A DNA stretch of 64,000 bases from Lasiosphaeria ovina (GCA_033439765.1 JAULSN010000003.1:1612001-1676000); one strand, 5' to 3'. Counted from the first letter of the stretch, positions 1 to 12,263 are shown. The notes: generated by a model from the sequence alone, not told the origin. Numbers and translations: made by a program.

Positions 1-591
1 GTATGTCTATAACGAAGGGAGAGTAAAAGGGGGGATTGTTACAAGACAGCTGCAACGATTTCGTGAGTTTTGACTGCCGGGTATAGAACGCGAAGAGTAG
101 GTAGACATTGTCAGGTGGGTTAAAAACACACAGGTACCTAGATAAGGCGGACCAACGCCGGTAAAAATATCACAACGCCCTGTTCAGGTCCATTCCTAGA
201 ATATTTCGTTATATAGTACTAATACGATGCCTGAAGGTAGTTATACATCTCATCAGAAAATCTAATTATAGAAGTCCCTCATTGAAGCGGACGAAATATA
301 ATATATACCTCATCACAGGATCTGCGCAACCTTCAAGATCTCCGTTCATATGATGCTTTTATTACGCCATCGTTGATATGATAAAAATGCACCCAAACCA
401 TTGGATCAGAACGTGATAACTGAGGTACCTGATTAACGTAGGTGGCCAATATTGCACAACCCCTTCCATTCGCCCAAATATATTTGCTACTCTCTTTTTA
501 GAACGAGAGAGAGCCGGTATATTTGGACCCACCAACTCACTGCCTAACGGGTTACGCCATATATCTGTCTAGTTGCAACAGAACATGATTC
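1..591. other. intergenic, AT-rich, with repeat relic
   Basis: I see no gene in this stretch. It is AT-rich, with many TA dinucleotides and no long ATG-initiated frame. It contains one decayed copy of the dispersed element described separately (about 259-309). The right end is the 3' flank of srp14, which is transcribed leftwards. Confidence 0.6.
259..309 (+). repeat. degenerate dispersed repeat, copy A
   Basis: This segment reads AATCTAATTATAGAAGTCCC, then CTC, a short spacer, GGACGAAATATA and a TATA-rich tail. The same order of words occurs at 33020-33080 (+) and, inverted, at about 42160-42225. It is the shortest and most diverged copy. I infer a relic of a transposable element, possibly an LTR, because the words are collinear in all three copies and a TATA-rich stretch follows. 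No coding frame is associated. Confidence 0.5.
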
Positions 592-1173
592 TCAAGAAGC
601 GACTGCGGTCTGCTGGGCCCCTCCCTTCTTCTTCTTCGCCTTTGCTTTCCTCTTGGTACGATCGCGCGGCTTCAGGGCGAGCATTCCTGCCTTGCATACC
701 TCGGCATATCGCCCGTAGAAAGCGTCCAGGTCGCTGGGCTCGACAACGGTTGACAGCTTGACCTTATCTGCACGTCTGGGCTTGGACTTTCCATTGGACG
801 CACGGATTAGGACGGGCAAGGGACCATCAACATTCAAACCCGGGAAATGGTCTGCTGCTGAGGGCTCAGGGATGTCCTGGCCATAGGAAACTGAGGATTG
901 AAGTTAGTGATTCGGAGTCTTTGGCATCAACCGCCGACCACCTCAAGGCACAACGCTCTCCCGCCACGCGTCGCGAAGAGAACCATAACGTGAAGTGGGA
1001 AGTTATCATACATCTCTTCTGGGTCAGGCAGATTTTCCCATGATCTTTGTTCTTGCGTGAGCTGAAGAGCTCCGCGAGCTTGATAAAGAACTGGAGACAC
1101 CGAAAGTTAGTAATTTATCATCGGTAAATTTGGTGGGGCTCAAGCCAACCTCGTCGTGTGTTAAATGGTCCAT
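592..1173 (-). CDS. srp14: signal recognition particle 14-kDa subunit (Srp14)
   Basis: Subunit of the SRP Alu domain, which with the SRP RNA slows elongation while a nascent chain is brought to the ER. CDS is complement of 592-890, 1012-1090 and 1150-1173 (402 nt, 133 aa). The N-terminus MDHLTHDEFFIKLAELFSSR, the LTQKR segment, the VEPSDLDAFYGRYAEVCKAG segment and a Lys-rich tail (about residues 110-130) are typical of fungal Srp14. Intron 1 (1091-1149) has GTTGGC..CAG ends and a TACTAAC branch site. Intron 2 (891-1011) has GTATGA..CAG ends and CTAAC. Joining these frames restores the family sequence without gaps. The start is the first ATG of the joined frame. Length fits fungal Srp14. The gene is divergent from sgd1, with 317 bp between the start codons. 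Confidence 0.93.
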
Positions 1174-1490
1174 GGTGCCGCGATTACCGCCCGGCAACAA
1201 GGTGTCTTATATGCCGCGTTCAGGAATCGGTGGAGGCTCTGGGATAGGGAATTGCGGGCGTGAAGCACCATGAAGAGTTGCCCCACCAAATGATTGACGT
1301 TGCCGTTCAGGTGGATGTGGGGTCAGGCTCCTCATTTTAGCTCTGTTCTCAGCCTTTTTGCCCCCACTAGCTACCCCTGAAAACGGGACTGGGCCCCACA
1401 TAGACTTTTTTGAGATCGGACCTGAAAGCGTAAAAAGAAAAGTTGAAAGACTTCTTTCTGGGCCTGATATTAGGGTCTACTACACGAACA
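1174..1490. promoter_or_regulatory. bidirectional promoter region srp14/sgd1
   Basis: These 317 bp separate two start codons that point away from each other, so both promoters must lie here or overlap the gene ends. I see no clear TATA box and no annotated operator. The pairing joins an SRP subunit with a ribosome-biogenesis factor. Shared regulation is only an inference from geometry. Confidence 0.5.
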
Positions 1491-4203
1491 ATGGCACCAC
1501 CTAGGATGAAGAACCTGGGTCCGCAACTACCCCTGCACTTTTTGAAAGAGCTAGGTGTGCTAGGTACGTCTCCCACAGCGGAAACATCTCCCTGGCATTG
1601 CCTACTCACATGGCGCAGAGTCGCAGGGAAAGCAAGGACGCGATAAACGACATTCCCTGTTAAGGAAAGACCAGCGCAAGGCCGACAGACGACAGAAGAG
1701 AGACCACCGGGTCACTGCGTCTCAAACCCATGCCGAGCGCGCAAATCCAAAACAACACGCCAGTTCTTCAGGGAGAGCCACTAAGGTGGCGGCGTCCCCT
1801 GTCGTGACACTTAGAAAACCTGAAAGTCGGCCAACCTCGAAACAGAAAATACCTGATCTCGAAGAGGACATCGAAGACGATATCGATCTCGAAGAGGACG
1901 ACGACGATGAGGAGGAAGATATTCCTTCTTACGAGGTGTCTGACGAGAAAGAAGCGCCCCCAACTTCCTCAAAACCATCTCTACCAAAGTACGTGAAGGA
2001 GCGCCTCGCAGAAGACGACGCCGAGATTGCGGCACTAGAAAGGAAGCTTGGGCTGAAGAGGCGAAAATCAATGCCAAAATCCTTCCAGGAAGATGGGCTC
2101 AGTGAGCTCTTGGGTGAATTGGGTGAATTGGGTGAATTTGGCGGGGACGACAATGAAGAAGCCTCACAACGGAAGAAACGCAAGGCAGAAGCAGACGATT
2201 GGCTGTCCCAGAAGCGAATAAAGGCGATTGCTAAGCAAGCTTTGGAACACCGTCAAAAGACCGACTTTGAGGGGAGCGACGACGAGTTTGAAGGTTCCGA
2301 TTCTGACGAGAACGCCGACTCGGATGATGTGGACCTGGATGATGCGTCGGATCTCAGGTCTGAAGGCGATGATGACGAAGACGATATGAGCGATGTCAGC
2401 TACCACAGTGACGAAGATGACGATTCCGAAGAGCTTGGAGCGGACCATGTGCCTGCCGAGAAGGTACAACGAGTGCGCGAGAACCCATATGTTGCTCCGA
2501 CAGTGGCACGAGATATTGTCAAATACGTGCCTCCTTCTCTTCGGCAGGAGTCGGGATCAGACGCAGAATTGACAGCACGTATCCGCCGGCAGACACAAGG
2601 TCTCGTCAATCGAATAACAGAAACCAGCATGCTAAGTATTTTTGGCGACATTGAGAAGCTCTACAGGGAGCATCCTCGACAGCACGTCTCGTCCACCCTG
2701 GTAGACCTGCTTCTGATTCAAGTCTGCGATCTAACAAATTTGCCGGATACGCTCCTAATCCTTATCTCGGGCTTTGCTACTGCCGCCTGCAAAGTAGTCG
2801 GCATGGACTTCGGGGCCCAGCTAATCCAAGAGGTCGTCGAGCGCTTCGACAGGTTCTACGAAGAGGCAGCAGCTTTAGCTGCGACTGGGCGGCCCGATGT
2901 GCCGAAACAGACATCAAACCTGATCACTTTCCTTTCAAAGCTTTACAGCTTCCAGATGATAGGCCCCAACCTATTGTTTGACTACATTCGCATGCTCTTA
3001 GGTAACCTGTCGGAGCTCAATGCGGAACTCTTACTGCGTATTATTCGCATGTGCGGTCCTTCTCTTCGGCAAGATGATCCGATGGCTCTCAAGGATATCA
3101 TCTCTTTGATTCGCCCGGCCGTTTCGAGAATTGGCGAACAGAACATCAGCGTCAGGACAAAATTCATGATCGAGACGATCAATGACTTGAAAAACAACAA
3201 GATGAAGGCGGGAGTCGGCGCGTCGGCAGTAGTCTCTGAGCACACCACCCGCATGAAAAAGATCCTTGGCTCCTTAAATTCGAGGAAACTTAAGTCGACC
3301 GAGCCTTTAAGGATGGGTCTGAAAGACATTCAGCAATCTGACAAAAAAGGAAAGTGGTGGCTTATGGGTGCAAGCTGGGCTGGCCCACATGCGGGTGGTC
3401 AACCGGAGAAGACAGAGCAGAGCCACGACAACGACGACGACGATGACGAGAGCCTCCTCCTCAGCGACGCCGAGCAGGGGCCAGACCTTGCCGAACTTGC
3501 GAGAGAGCAGATGATGAACACAGATGTTCGGCGGTCGATTTTTGTTGCCATTTTGTCGGCTACTGACTATGAGGACGCCTACTTACGTATCCTTAAACTT
3601 CGGCTCAACAAGGAGCGCCAGCGGGAGGTCCCCAATGTCATAATGCAATGCTCTGGGGCAGAGCAGCAATACAACCCGTATTATACATTGGTCGCCAAAA
3701 AGCTTTGCTCGGACCGCAAGGTCAGGTGGTCGTTCCAAGACGGCCTTTGGAGGCTGTTTAGGAGACTTGGGGAATCTATCTTCGGCGACGACGCAGAAGA
3801 CGTGGACGAGGATGAAGCGACCGATACGCGACATCTCGTAAATATTGCCAAGATGTTCGGATCTCTGGTTGCAAGCGGGGTGCTGGGGCTACCTGTCCTC
3901 AAATGCCTTAACCTTCCGTACCTGCAGTCAAATACGCGGGCATTTGTCGAGCTCATGCTTATCGCCACCCTCTTAGAGTGTCAGACGAGCGAAACACCGA
4001 GAGACGCGATAGCTGCAGCCTTCAAGACAGCCGAGACAGCCCCTCCGCTGGCCAGGGGACTCCAGTGGTTTATGAAAAAAGTAATCCGGAAATCCGACTT
4101 GGCCGGGGGTAAAGAAAACGCCAAACATGTCAAGGAGGCGTGCAAGATAGCGGAATCCGTCTTGGAGGCTGTCCTCTCTTCGACACAAGACCAACCAGAG
4201 TAG
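1491..4203 (+). CDS. sgd1: Sgd1/Nom1 family nucleolar MIF4G-MA3 protein
   Basis: Sgd1/NOM1 proteins are essential nucleolar factors of 40S ribosome biogenesis; the yeast gene was named for suppressing a glycerol defect. CDS joins 1491-1563 and 1619-4203 (885 aa). Exon 1 gives the family N-terminus with GPQLPLHFLKELGVL. The intron at 1564-1618 has GTACGT..GCGCAG ends, and exon 2 opens with a basic RKDQRKADRRQKR segment. Then come long Asp/Glu runs (about 90-320), a MIF4G-type helical domain (about 340-560; LIQVCDLTNLPDTLL, FAELMLIATL-like helices further on) and an MA3 domain (about 655-775; DVRRSIFVAILSATDYEDAY). A 9-bp tandem repeat encodes LGELGELGEF near 2113-2142. The frame is open without ATG from 1564 into exon 2, so a start at 1786 (GTG) can be rejected. 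An in-frame ATG at 1506 is the alternative start. Confidence 0.9.
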
Positions 4204-4856
4204 GCTCAAAATCCCGAGACCTGACGGCATATGGCGGTGACGGTGATGTCAGTCGTGCCATAGTATGACCATAGCATCTATCTAGCTGTCCACCTTCGCC
4301 TCGTAAAATAGATATTATAGATACCCCCCATAACTTGCCATGTAGCGCCCCTGGTGTCTGCTTCGACTTCGACACTCCTTCACGGACTGCCAGGGCGTGC
4401 TTGCACAGTACTTGCATTGCCTCTACTCGGCTAAACCCTGCGATTGGATTGCGAATCGCTTCTCTACTAGTAAGTATTGCTTGCTGTTTATTACTGTCAA
4501 GATAGATAATCCACGTAATCTTTGGTGGCTATCTCCTTGAATCGGAGGGGAGCTCCAATGGTCATGGGGTGCTTTCCTCCTTCGTGGCCTCCCGTGACCT
4601 CCAAATTGGTCGGGTTCAGGCGGGTTAGACACTCCGCGCCGAGCCGACCGGGGCCTTGAGCCTGGCCAATAACAAGCCCGAATCAGACTCGCCCCGAAGT
4701 AGAGCTTCCTGACGGGTTGGAAACCGGGACCTTTTTTTTTTGTCGACATTCCCACCCAACAATTCCACGCCGGCGCTGCCAAAAGATCCATCTCAATCAG
4801 CCTCGCTTTCCTTTTTTTTTTTTTCCCCAGTCCAGTCCCAGAACCTCACCACAAAC
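4204..4856. other. intergenic, lpd1 5' flank
   Basis: Tandem spacing between sgd1 and lpd1. Two pyrimidine tracts (T-runs at about 4733-4741 and 4812-4824) lie just before the lpd1 start, a common feature of fungal core promoters and 5' UTRs. No gene is supported. Confidence 0.5.
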
Positions 4857-6682
4857 ATGCTGTCTCAAAGAGTACTCGGGCGGACTGCGGTTAGGTCTGC
4901 CTTCAGGCCGTCGGGGTATGACTCGGCTCTACGTCGCCGAAAATGGCTCTTCCCACTGACGCTATCACAGACTTCCCTCAATTGTACCCGCGGCTAGATG
5001 GAGACGGACATATGCGACCGAGGCTGGTTAGTATTTTTGTCTAGACTAGATCTGACCGCCTGGCTTACCGTTTGGCAGAGGAGAAGGACCTCGTCATCAT
5101 CGGTGGTGGTGTTGCTGGCTATGTCGCTGCAATCAAGGCTGGCCAGGAGGGCTTGAAGGTAAGCCCGGGCCGCGCAACCCACCGCACCGCCGTAGAGAGC
5201 GTGCGTATCTAATGTTCTTTTCAACAGGTCACATGTATCGAGAAGCGCGGAACCCTCGGCGGAACCTGCCTCAATGTCGGCTGCATCCCCTCAAAGTCGC
5301 TCCTAAACAACTCGCATCTATACCACCAGATTATGCACGACAGCAAGCACCGAGGAATCGAGGTTGGCGATGTAAAGCTCAACCTTGTGCAGCTTATGAA
5401 GGCAAAGGACCAGTCCGTTTCGGGCCTTACAAAGGGCGTTGAGTTCCTCTTCAAGAAGAATGGCGTCGAGTACATCAAGGGCACGGGCACGTTCCAGGAT
5501 GAGCACACCATTAACGTCCAGTTAAACGATGGCGGCGAGACAAGCATCGTCGGCAAGAATATCCTGATTGCAACCGGTAGCGAAGTCACTCCCTTTCCGG
5601 GCCTCCAGATCGATGAGAAGCGCGTCATCAGCAGCACGGGCGCCATTTCACTAGAGAAAGTTCCCGAGAAGCTGCTCGTCATCGGCGGCGGCATCATTGG
5701 CCTCGAGATGGCCTCGGTATGGTCAAGACTGGGGTCAAAGGTGACTGTTGTCGAGTTCCTTGATCAGATTGGTGGCCCGGGCATGGATCTTGAGATCGCC
5801 AAATCGATACAGAAGATCCTCAAGAAGCAGGGCATCAGCTTCAAGACGGGAACTAAGGTCCTGGGCGGGGAGCAAAGCGGAGATATCGTCAAGCTCGACG
5901 TGGACTCGGCTAAGGGCGGCAAGCAGGAATCGGTATGTTAGGACTTTTCTCATTGCCATTGACCCCGTGTTTACCTCTGGACTGGCAGACCATGGCGCGT
6001 GGAGCCACGCCTTGGGCTGACACATTGGCCTGGAATAATTGCTGACTGTATGGCTCTCTGGCAGCTTGACGCCGACGTGGTCCTTGTCGCAATCGGTCGC
6101 CGGCCGTATACCGGGGGCCTCGGACTCGAGAATATTGGCCTCGAGCTCGACGAGCGGGGGCGCGTGATCATCGACTCTGAATACCGCACCAAGATTCCTC
6201 ACATTCGCTGCGTTGGTGACGTTACGTTTGGGCCCATGCTTGCGCACAAGGCCGAGGAAGAGGCGGTGGCTGTAGTGGAGTACATCAAGAAGGGCTTTGG
6301 GCATGTCAATTATGGCTGCATTCCCTCGGTGATGTACACCTTCCCGGAGGTTGCGTGGGTTGGCCAGTCGGAACAGGACCTCAAGAAGGCGGGCATCAAG
6401 TACCGTGTCGGCACCTTCCCCTTTAGCGCCAACTCTCGGGCGAAAACGAACCTGGACACGGACGGTATGGTCAAGATGCTCGCGGACCCAGAGACGGATC
6501 GTCTTCTCGGAGTCCACATCATTGGCCCAAATGCGGGTGAAATGATTGCCGAGGGAACGCTGGCTCTTGAGTACGGTGCATCAAGCGAGGATATTGCGCG
6601 TACCTGCCACGCGCATCCTACGCTCGCCGAGGCCTTCAAAGAGGCGGCAATGGCCACGCACGGGAAGGCCATCCACTTCTAA
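4857..6682 (+). CDS. lpd1: dihydrolipoyl dehydrogenase, mitochondrial (E3)
   Basis: E3 flavoenzyme of pyruvate, 2-oxoglutarate and branched-chain dehydrogenases and of glycine cleavage; reoxidises dihydrolipoamide with NAD+. CDS joins 4857-4915, 4971-5026, 5079-5158, 5228-5932 and 6065-6682 (505 aa). The first 38 residues are Arg/Ser/Ala-rich and lack acid until the end, as expected of a mitochondrial presequence ending near RRTYATEA. The FAD-binding GGGVAG is at 47-52. The redox disulfide lies in [13 protein letters not shown] (Cys79, Cys84). The NAD-binding IGGGIIGLE motif follows in exon 4. The C-terminal HPTLAE carries the catalytic His484/Glu489 pair. All introns are GT-AG. The last (5933-6064, 132 nt) is a multiple of three, but has a TAG in frame at once, so retention would truncate the enzyme. 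The start is the first ATG of the joined frame. Confidence 0.96.
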
Positions 6683-7676
6683 GCGAGTTGGGGATAAGTT
6701 GTATTTGACGGGGCGTGCTTTTCTGGTGTACTTGTAACTGTATGTTTGTTTCCCCGGTGGTATTGGTAAATAGACTTGGCGCGCCGTTCAACACGTTACA
6801 GGAGCAGCAGGCGGATGAGTTTCCATACGGCCAACAAACAAAGAACATATGAAGCCTAGTTGTGTTTAGTGCCGATATTACTCGTCGACACAGTAGATGA
6901 TTTGGCTCCAGGAGTTCAACCGATTGATTGCTTCAATGCTCCCCTACGGTATTCAAAACCCATTGCTTCCATCTCATTACAAAAATTGACTGAAAACTCC
7001 AATACCGACCACTAGTGTCGATGGCCCCCCTCACGTCACCCATTTCTCGCGATCATCTTATAAATAGTTAGACGTGCAATTGCAAGGTGACTAAACAAAT
7101 AGAGCGGATATTTTGGTTGTCAAGAAAATGTCTCCGGGAAACCTGTTGGCCCTCACCGCAGGCATGGGTAGGTAACATACGACTTGACGCTTGGACCTGA
7201 CAAGATCAAGCATGCCGGTATTTCCGGCTGCCGTGCCCAACTTTTAAAGCGAGGAGCGCTCTGAATCCAGGCACCAAGTATCCGTACCTTCATTTCCTGA
7301 CCATCTATTCTAGAGTGATGTTTCCATTTCATCTTCTTCCTCCCATATTCCCGATCCATAAGCTTTTGATCTTTAGTCTTGGCGGCGAAAGGGCTTTATC
7401 AAAATTTAACATCCTAACATCTTTCCATTGAAACGAGGTCTCCGCATCGTACTGCGGCCCGCCAAGTTAGGTAACTTGCGGGTCAATTCTAACAGCCATA
7501 ATTACCTTGGGTCCAGTGCCCACGAGAGCAGGCGCAGTCGAGCCCGGGCTTCGCGTCTTCCAATTTTCTAGGCTGGTGCGAGCAATTGGATCTCATCAAC
7601 TCCCGTCCTTCGCGCCGGCTCACAGCTCACAGCTCACAGCTCATCGCTCACCGCCCACCACTCGCCCTCTTTTACA
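6683..7676. other. intergenic, lpd1 3' flank and desaturase promoter
   Basis: No gene is supported. A short ATG frame at 7129 reads MSPGNLLALTAGM up to a possible donor GTAGGT at 7170, but I find no matching continuation. Directly before the desaturase start a CACAGCT-type unit is repeated three times (about 7621-7643), probably within its 5' UTR. Confidence 0.45.
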
Positions 7677-8240
7677 ATGACAACACGTAATTTAAAGAGC
7701 CAACAGGCTGGCGGGCGGTCGTATCCGGTGCTCTCGCGGCGCGAGGTCGAGGCCATGATTGCCCAAGGGCGCTCAATTATTATCGTGGACCAGCATGTGC
7801 TCAAGGTGGACGCATGGCTCCATTATCATCCCGGGGGCAAGAAAACCATTATGCACATGGTTGGGCGAGATGCCTCAGACGAGGTCAAGAGGTGCGTATC
7901 ACGACACCTGCAGGTAATCCCCAGCGATGAATTGGTGAAACTGACCAAGCCCTAGCCTTCACTCGCCCGAGGCCCGCCGCCATATGGACCGATATCGTAT
8001 TGGGACGATTGAGGGCCGCTGGGATAACTTTCTACCCCCAATCCAGGGCGGTGTTTTTCGTCTCGCCACTTCATACGACGACAGCGAGGTTGAAGACGTC
8101 ACGCTGACCCAGTCGCCTTCTCCCAATACCACGTCATCGAGCCGTTCTGGCTCCCGGTCCCCCTCGCCGGTGTTTGACGTTTCTGATGCTGGTCCGAGTC
8201 GCCGTCGTCGTGGTCAGCAGCAACAGCAACAGCCACAGCC

Positions 8241-8303
<63 letters not shown>

Positions 8304-9576
8304 ACAGCAACACCCCACGGCTCAGAGATCTACTTTCGTATTGTCCGTATCGTCCACCGATGCTCCCGCGGAAATAACTCACGGCATGGCTCACCTTGAT
8401 GCCCTGACCAGGAAGGAGATTAAGTTGGACATGGATAAATATCCCTCACTTGAACCAGAAGTCCAAGATTCCATCGTGCAAAAGTACCGGCTTCTGTACG
8501 AGAGGATCAAGGACGAGGGCTTGTTCGACTGCAACTACTCCGCCTATGCCATTGAGTGCTTGCGCTACGTTTCGCTCTTTGCCCTCATGCTTTTCTTTCT
8601 TCATCGGGGCTGGTACATTACAAGTTCCTTCTTCTTGGGCTGTTTCTGGCACCAATTGGTCTTCACTGCTCATGATGCCGGCCACATGGGCATCACGCAC
8701 AGTTTTCAGCGTGACACCTTAATTGGCATCATCATCGCTGATTTTCTCGGTGGTCTGTCTCTCGGCTGGTGGAAGATGAGTCACAACGTTCACCATATCG
8801 TCACCAATTCGCCCGAGCACGACCCTGACATCGAGCACATGCCCTTGTTTGCCGTATCCCACCGCTTTCTGGGGTCTTTACGATCAACCTACTATGAGCG
8901 TGTTATGCCTTTCGGCGCGGCTGCTAAATTCTTGGTTTCCCTCCAGCATTATTCCTATTACTTCTTCCTCCTCTTTGGACGCTTTAATCTGTACCGCCTC
9001 TCGTGGGCATACATTATCCTTGGGCAAGGGCCAAGAAAAGGCCCTGCATGGTGGCACAGGTACCTGGAGCTGGCGGGCAATATCTTCTTCTGGGCGTGGT
9101 TTGGCTATGGTATCCTCTACAGATGTGTCGATACCAATTGGCACCGGTTTCTCTTCGTCATGGTCAGCCATATGGTTACAGCACCGCTCCATGTCCAGAT
9201 TACCCTGTCACACTTTGCAATGAGCACGGCAGACCTCGGCGTGCACGAGTCATTCCCGCAGAAGATGCTTCGCACCACCATGGATGTCGACTGCCCGCAG
9301 TGGCTTGACTTCTTCCACGGCGGCTTGCAGTTTCAGGCCATCCATCACCTTTATCCTCGCCTCCCGCGACACAACCTACGAAGTGCTCAGAGGCTCGTGC
9401 AGGAGTTCTGCAATGAGGTGGGCATTCCATATGCGCTTTACGGCTTTGTCGACGGGAACAAGGAAGTTATCGGGAGACTGGCGGACGTGGCGAGACAAGC
9501 GGCGATCCTGGCGAAATGTCAGAGTGTGATAACTGGGAACATTGACGTCGACGCGTCGCATGCTCATCATTCCTAA
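7677..9576 (+). CDS. cytochrome b5-fused Delta8-sphingolipid-type desaturase with polyQ linker
   Basis: Front-end membrane desaturase. In filamentous fungi this architecture is the Delta8-(E)-sphingolipid desaturase that acts on the long-chain base of glucosylceramide in the ER. CDS joins 7677-7891 and 7956-9576 (611 aa); the intron (64 nt) has GTGCGT..TAG ends and rebuilds the conserved DEVKSLHSPEARR. A cytochrome b5 domain (about 15-110) has the haem-ligand motif HPGG at 51-54. A linker follows, with a Gln/Pro tract at 159-190 encoded by alternating CAG/CAA. The desaturase domain has the three histidine boxes: HDAGH (311-315), HNVHH (348-352) and QAIHH (532-536), with hydrophobic membrane spans between. 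The Gln in the third box is the hallmark of front-end desaturases. Substrate is inferred from architecture; a fatty-acid Delta5/Delta6 role cannot be excluded by reading alone. The polyQ tract is unusual for the family. Confidence 0.9.
8215..8310 (+). repeat. CAG/CAA microsatellite encoding polyglutamine
   Basis: Thirty-two codons, nearly all CAG or CAA and interrupted by a few CCA (Pro), lie in the linker between the cytochrome b5 and desaturase domains. The regular CAGCAA alternation suggests recent expansion of a hexamer unit. Its length probably varies between strains. Confidence 0.9.
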
Positions 9577-11783
9577 GGCTACTCTTCCGCGATATCCTGA
9601 GTATTGGCTTAATTCATCTAGCGGCTTCCCCAGACGCGAGCTGGTAGGAATCATAACATGCAAAATGGCCCATATTTTGGCAATTGGTCGATTGCTTTCC
9701 TGCCATGATACAGTCATTGTTGCGTGCCTTCTGCCTCGCCCCTGTGGAAGCCTGTTTACTGCATGCCTTTCGGTCGAGGCCGCACTCAACAGAGCTGCTA
9801 CAGAGGTACCGCAACCCGCAGCCCATAACCTGATTGGACATGGCAAAATGGTGGCTGCTCCCGAGAAGCTTTTGTGATGGGTTTAATAGGCTTCCAAGTT
9901 GGAAAACGCCAAGAGGCCAGGTGGCGCCTGAGACGACAAAGTGCTGGGGCTTTCCGAACCTCCAGGGGTTACAAATCACAAAATCAATCCTGACTAAAAG
10001 GTACGGGGAACAGCTGTTGAATACCTGCTTGGACACCATCGGATAATCAAAAGATATGTATATATATATACATTTACTTTCCCAATTTCCCCTCTCGTCC
10101 CCCCTTTTGGATCTAGTTCGTTGATTCAAATGCCGAATGCATCCGCACAAGAAGACTCGGAAATCTAAATCCAGCGTGGCTGGTGTCTAGCTACCTACCT
10201 ACCTGAGAGTTGGGCGGAAGAAGACTTTGCTTCCGGTCTATTCCGTATAGGCGGTTTATCTCGAGGCCAGAATGGTGGCCAAAGCGCTTGTCGTTGTGGT
10301 CAAAAGAAACAATTGGGGCGAGATTGATGTTCGACACCCAGCATTGGTTGCGCGGGGCTGGGATCGGCCCCCCCTTTACAACAATCCAGGGCTGGATTGC
10401 CTGTTGGCGCTATACCAAGGTACGTCCTAGGCAGTGACCTCTCCAACGTTTCCGAAACCTTTCAATCGTAACGAAATGATAGCCTACAGCTTTTAAATAA
10501 AGCTGCGCCAATGAGACTGTTACGAGCCTCTTTGTATATTCCCTTCACGGGAGAGATTTTCTTGTTCAAAACCGACATTCTAGTTACAAAACGGCCAAGT
10601 TCTCAATCCTGGGACCCCTGTGGAGAGAACCAGTCTAACAAACCCACCGGCGCTGGATTGTATGCAGATAACTGCAGTAGTCCCGCGTCCTTGGGCCCAC
10701 GATCTGCATCCACCACAGCCCGTCAAGTGACGGTCTGTGTGCGCCCACACAACACCGATAGCGTATAGATACACAGATCGATCGTTGTTTGTCGAGGACA
10801 GGATTGCTCTCGCCGCAGAAAATTACCGAGTATTGGGGGGCCAGCAGCTTCTCATGGATATCGCTTGGGCATCACTCGCATGTGCTCTTCCTTTTGGCAT
10901 GCTTGATCGAAAAGCTATTTGGAAGGTTATGTCACCTCTGTCCACCTGGAAGTGAAAGGAAGAGAGAGAGGGGGGTTGTAAGTACTGTACTGTATGTACT
11001 GGAGCCTCCCCGCCCCCCCCGGGGATCCTTGCCACCACTTGCCAACTAGCTCCTCGTCGTGGTCCTGCAGGTCTAGTCCCTTACAATTTCAATATTCATT
11101 GTATGATGCCAGCGCTTGTCTTGTTGCTTCTTTTCCACGCCGGTTTTCTTTTCTTTTTCCCTCATCGGTTCCTCAAAATGGTCTCACCGAGGCTAACCTC
11201 TGCACGGCTGATGTGTTAATTAGTCGCAGAGAGGGGGGGTGCCCGTTCACATCTCCTCTCCTTCCATCCTCAGTTGATTTGCCGTCTTTGGATACACCGA
11301 GTGCCCAAACCCCTTCGGTTGCTGGCATCGTTTGTGGAAAGGGTCCGAACAGCCTCTGCAGAAAGCACCGGCTCCCTGTCGTGGGGACAGGTTTCGCAGG
11401 CGAGCATTATATCTCCCTCATCCGTGGTTCTGGGTAAGGCGGCCCATGCTGCGGGTACGGCTTGGCTCTACTAGAATAGAATGGTAGAGCCTCTCTCGAG
11501 CCGGGTCCCAACCTTCGACCAGGTTCCTGGACGGCGGGACGGAGAAGACAAACGCATTCTCATTGGCATCCCACTAGTACGTATCAGCGTGACATTTCGG
11601 GACGGCCCTTGGCATCTCTCTCCAATTTTTGCTGGGCCAGTGGGGCGGGAGCAATAATCCCGTCGAGGACAACAGACAGGGCAGGCACCCTTCCGCCCCA
11701 TGGGGTTTCTGGCTGCTTGGGTGCCGGCAGCAATGTATGTACATACAAACATACCCTGCACCCATTGTCCCCCCCCCCCCACC

Positions 11784-11811
11784 AACACACACACACACTC
11801 ACACACACAGT
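11784..11811. repeat. CA dinucleotide microsatellite
   Basis: A run of ACACAC with one CT interruption directly follows a C12 homopolymer. Comparable CA runs occur at 13630-13662 and 13920-13948. It is noncoding. Confidence 0.8.
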
Positions 11812-12096
11812 TCCCACATATCGGGGGCTAGAGGACGTTCACACCCATCATACGATAGGAGCGATCGTCTCTCAGACTCACCATCGAGACGAGGCCATGC
11901 AGGGCCGTCCAGCGGGAGCTAGACTGGGGGTAGAGGTTTCCGGGCAAAAGAAACTACTACCTAGGTTGGCAAAGGGCCCTCGATCCCATGTGCCGACATG
12001 GCTATATATCTCTAGAGCGCCGACCCCCAAGATCTTTCATCGAGACTCGCAACTTCGTGGCCCCGGTCGACTCAATCATCCGTTTCCCCAGCATCC

Positions 12097-12125
12097 CACA
12101 TAAACACCACATAAACACCACATAA
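12097..12125. repeat. short tandem repeat, 11-bp unit
   Basis: The unit CACATAAACAC occurs two and a half times in direct tandem, about 140 bp upstream of the small Gly-rich gene. I infer no function. Confidence 0.8.
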
Positions 12126-12263
12126 GGCTGCTGGACGTCGCTGGTCAAAGTAATTTTTTGCAAGTCTCGCCAGCTTGACTCTGTTGCCAACGCCAAGCAA
12201 GTAAAGGCGTTATTGCCCTCCTCTCTTCTCTTCGGACTCTTGATACCAAAGGACGAATACAAG

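Larger units (their letters stand above)
9577..12263. other. long intergenic region with microsatellites
   Basis: About 2.7 kb without a gene I can support. Frames present are short, lack family resemblance and often start at non-ATG codons. Visible structure: a TA-rich run (about 10053-10072), TACCTACC repeats (10189-10205), a C12 run (about 11769-11780) followed by a CA microsatellite (about 11784-11811), an ACCTAGGT box (about 11959-11966), and an 11-bp unit repeated about 2.5 times (12097-12125). It may hold noncoding transcripts or the long 5' region of the small gene at 12264. Confidence 0.45.

Noticed and set aside
1786..4203. sgd1 starting at 1786
   Set aside because: That codon is GTG inside a longer open frame. 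The conserved basic segment and the GPQLPLHFLKELG N-terminus lie upstream and are joined by a clean intron.
5735..6517. 260-aa minus-strand frame
   Set aside because: Antisense to lpd1 exons and an lpd1 intron, without family motifs.
7129..7173. Possible tiny first exon (MSPGNLLALTAGM)
   Set aside because: No downstream exon in a compatible frame could be found before the desaturase gene.
8134..8394. Leu-repeat minus-strand frame
   Set aside because: It is the reverse reading of the CAG/CAA tract in the desaturase gene.
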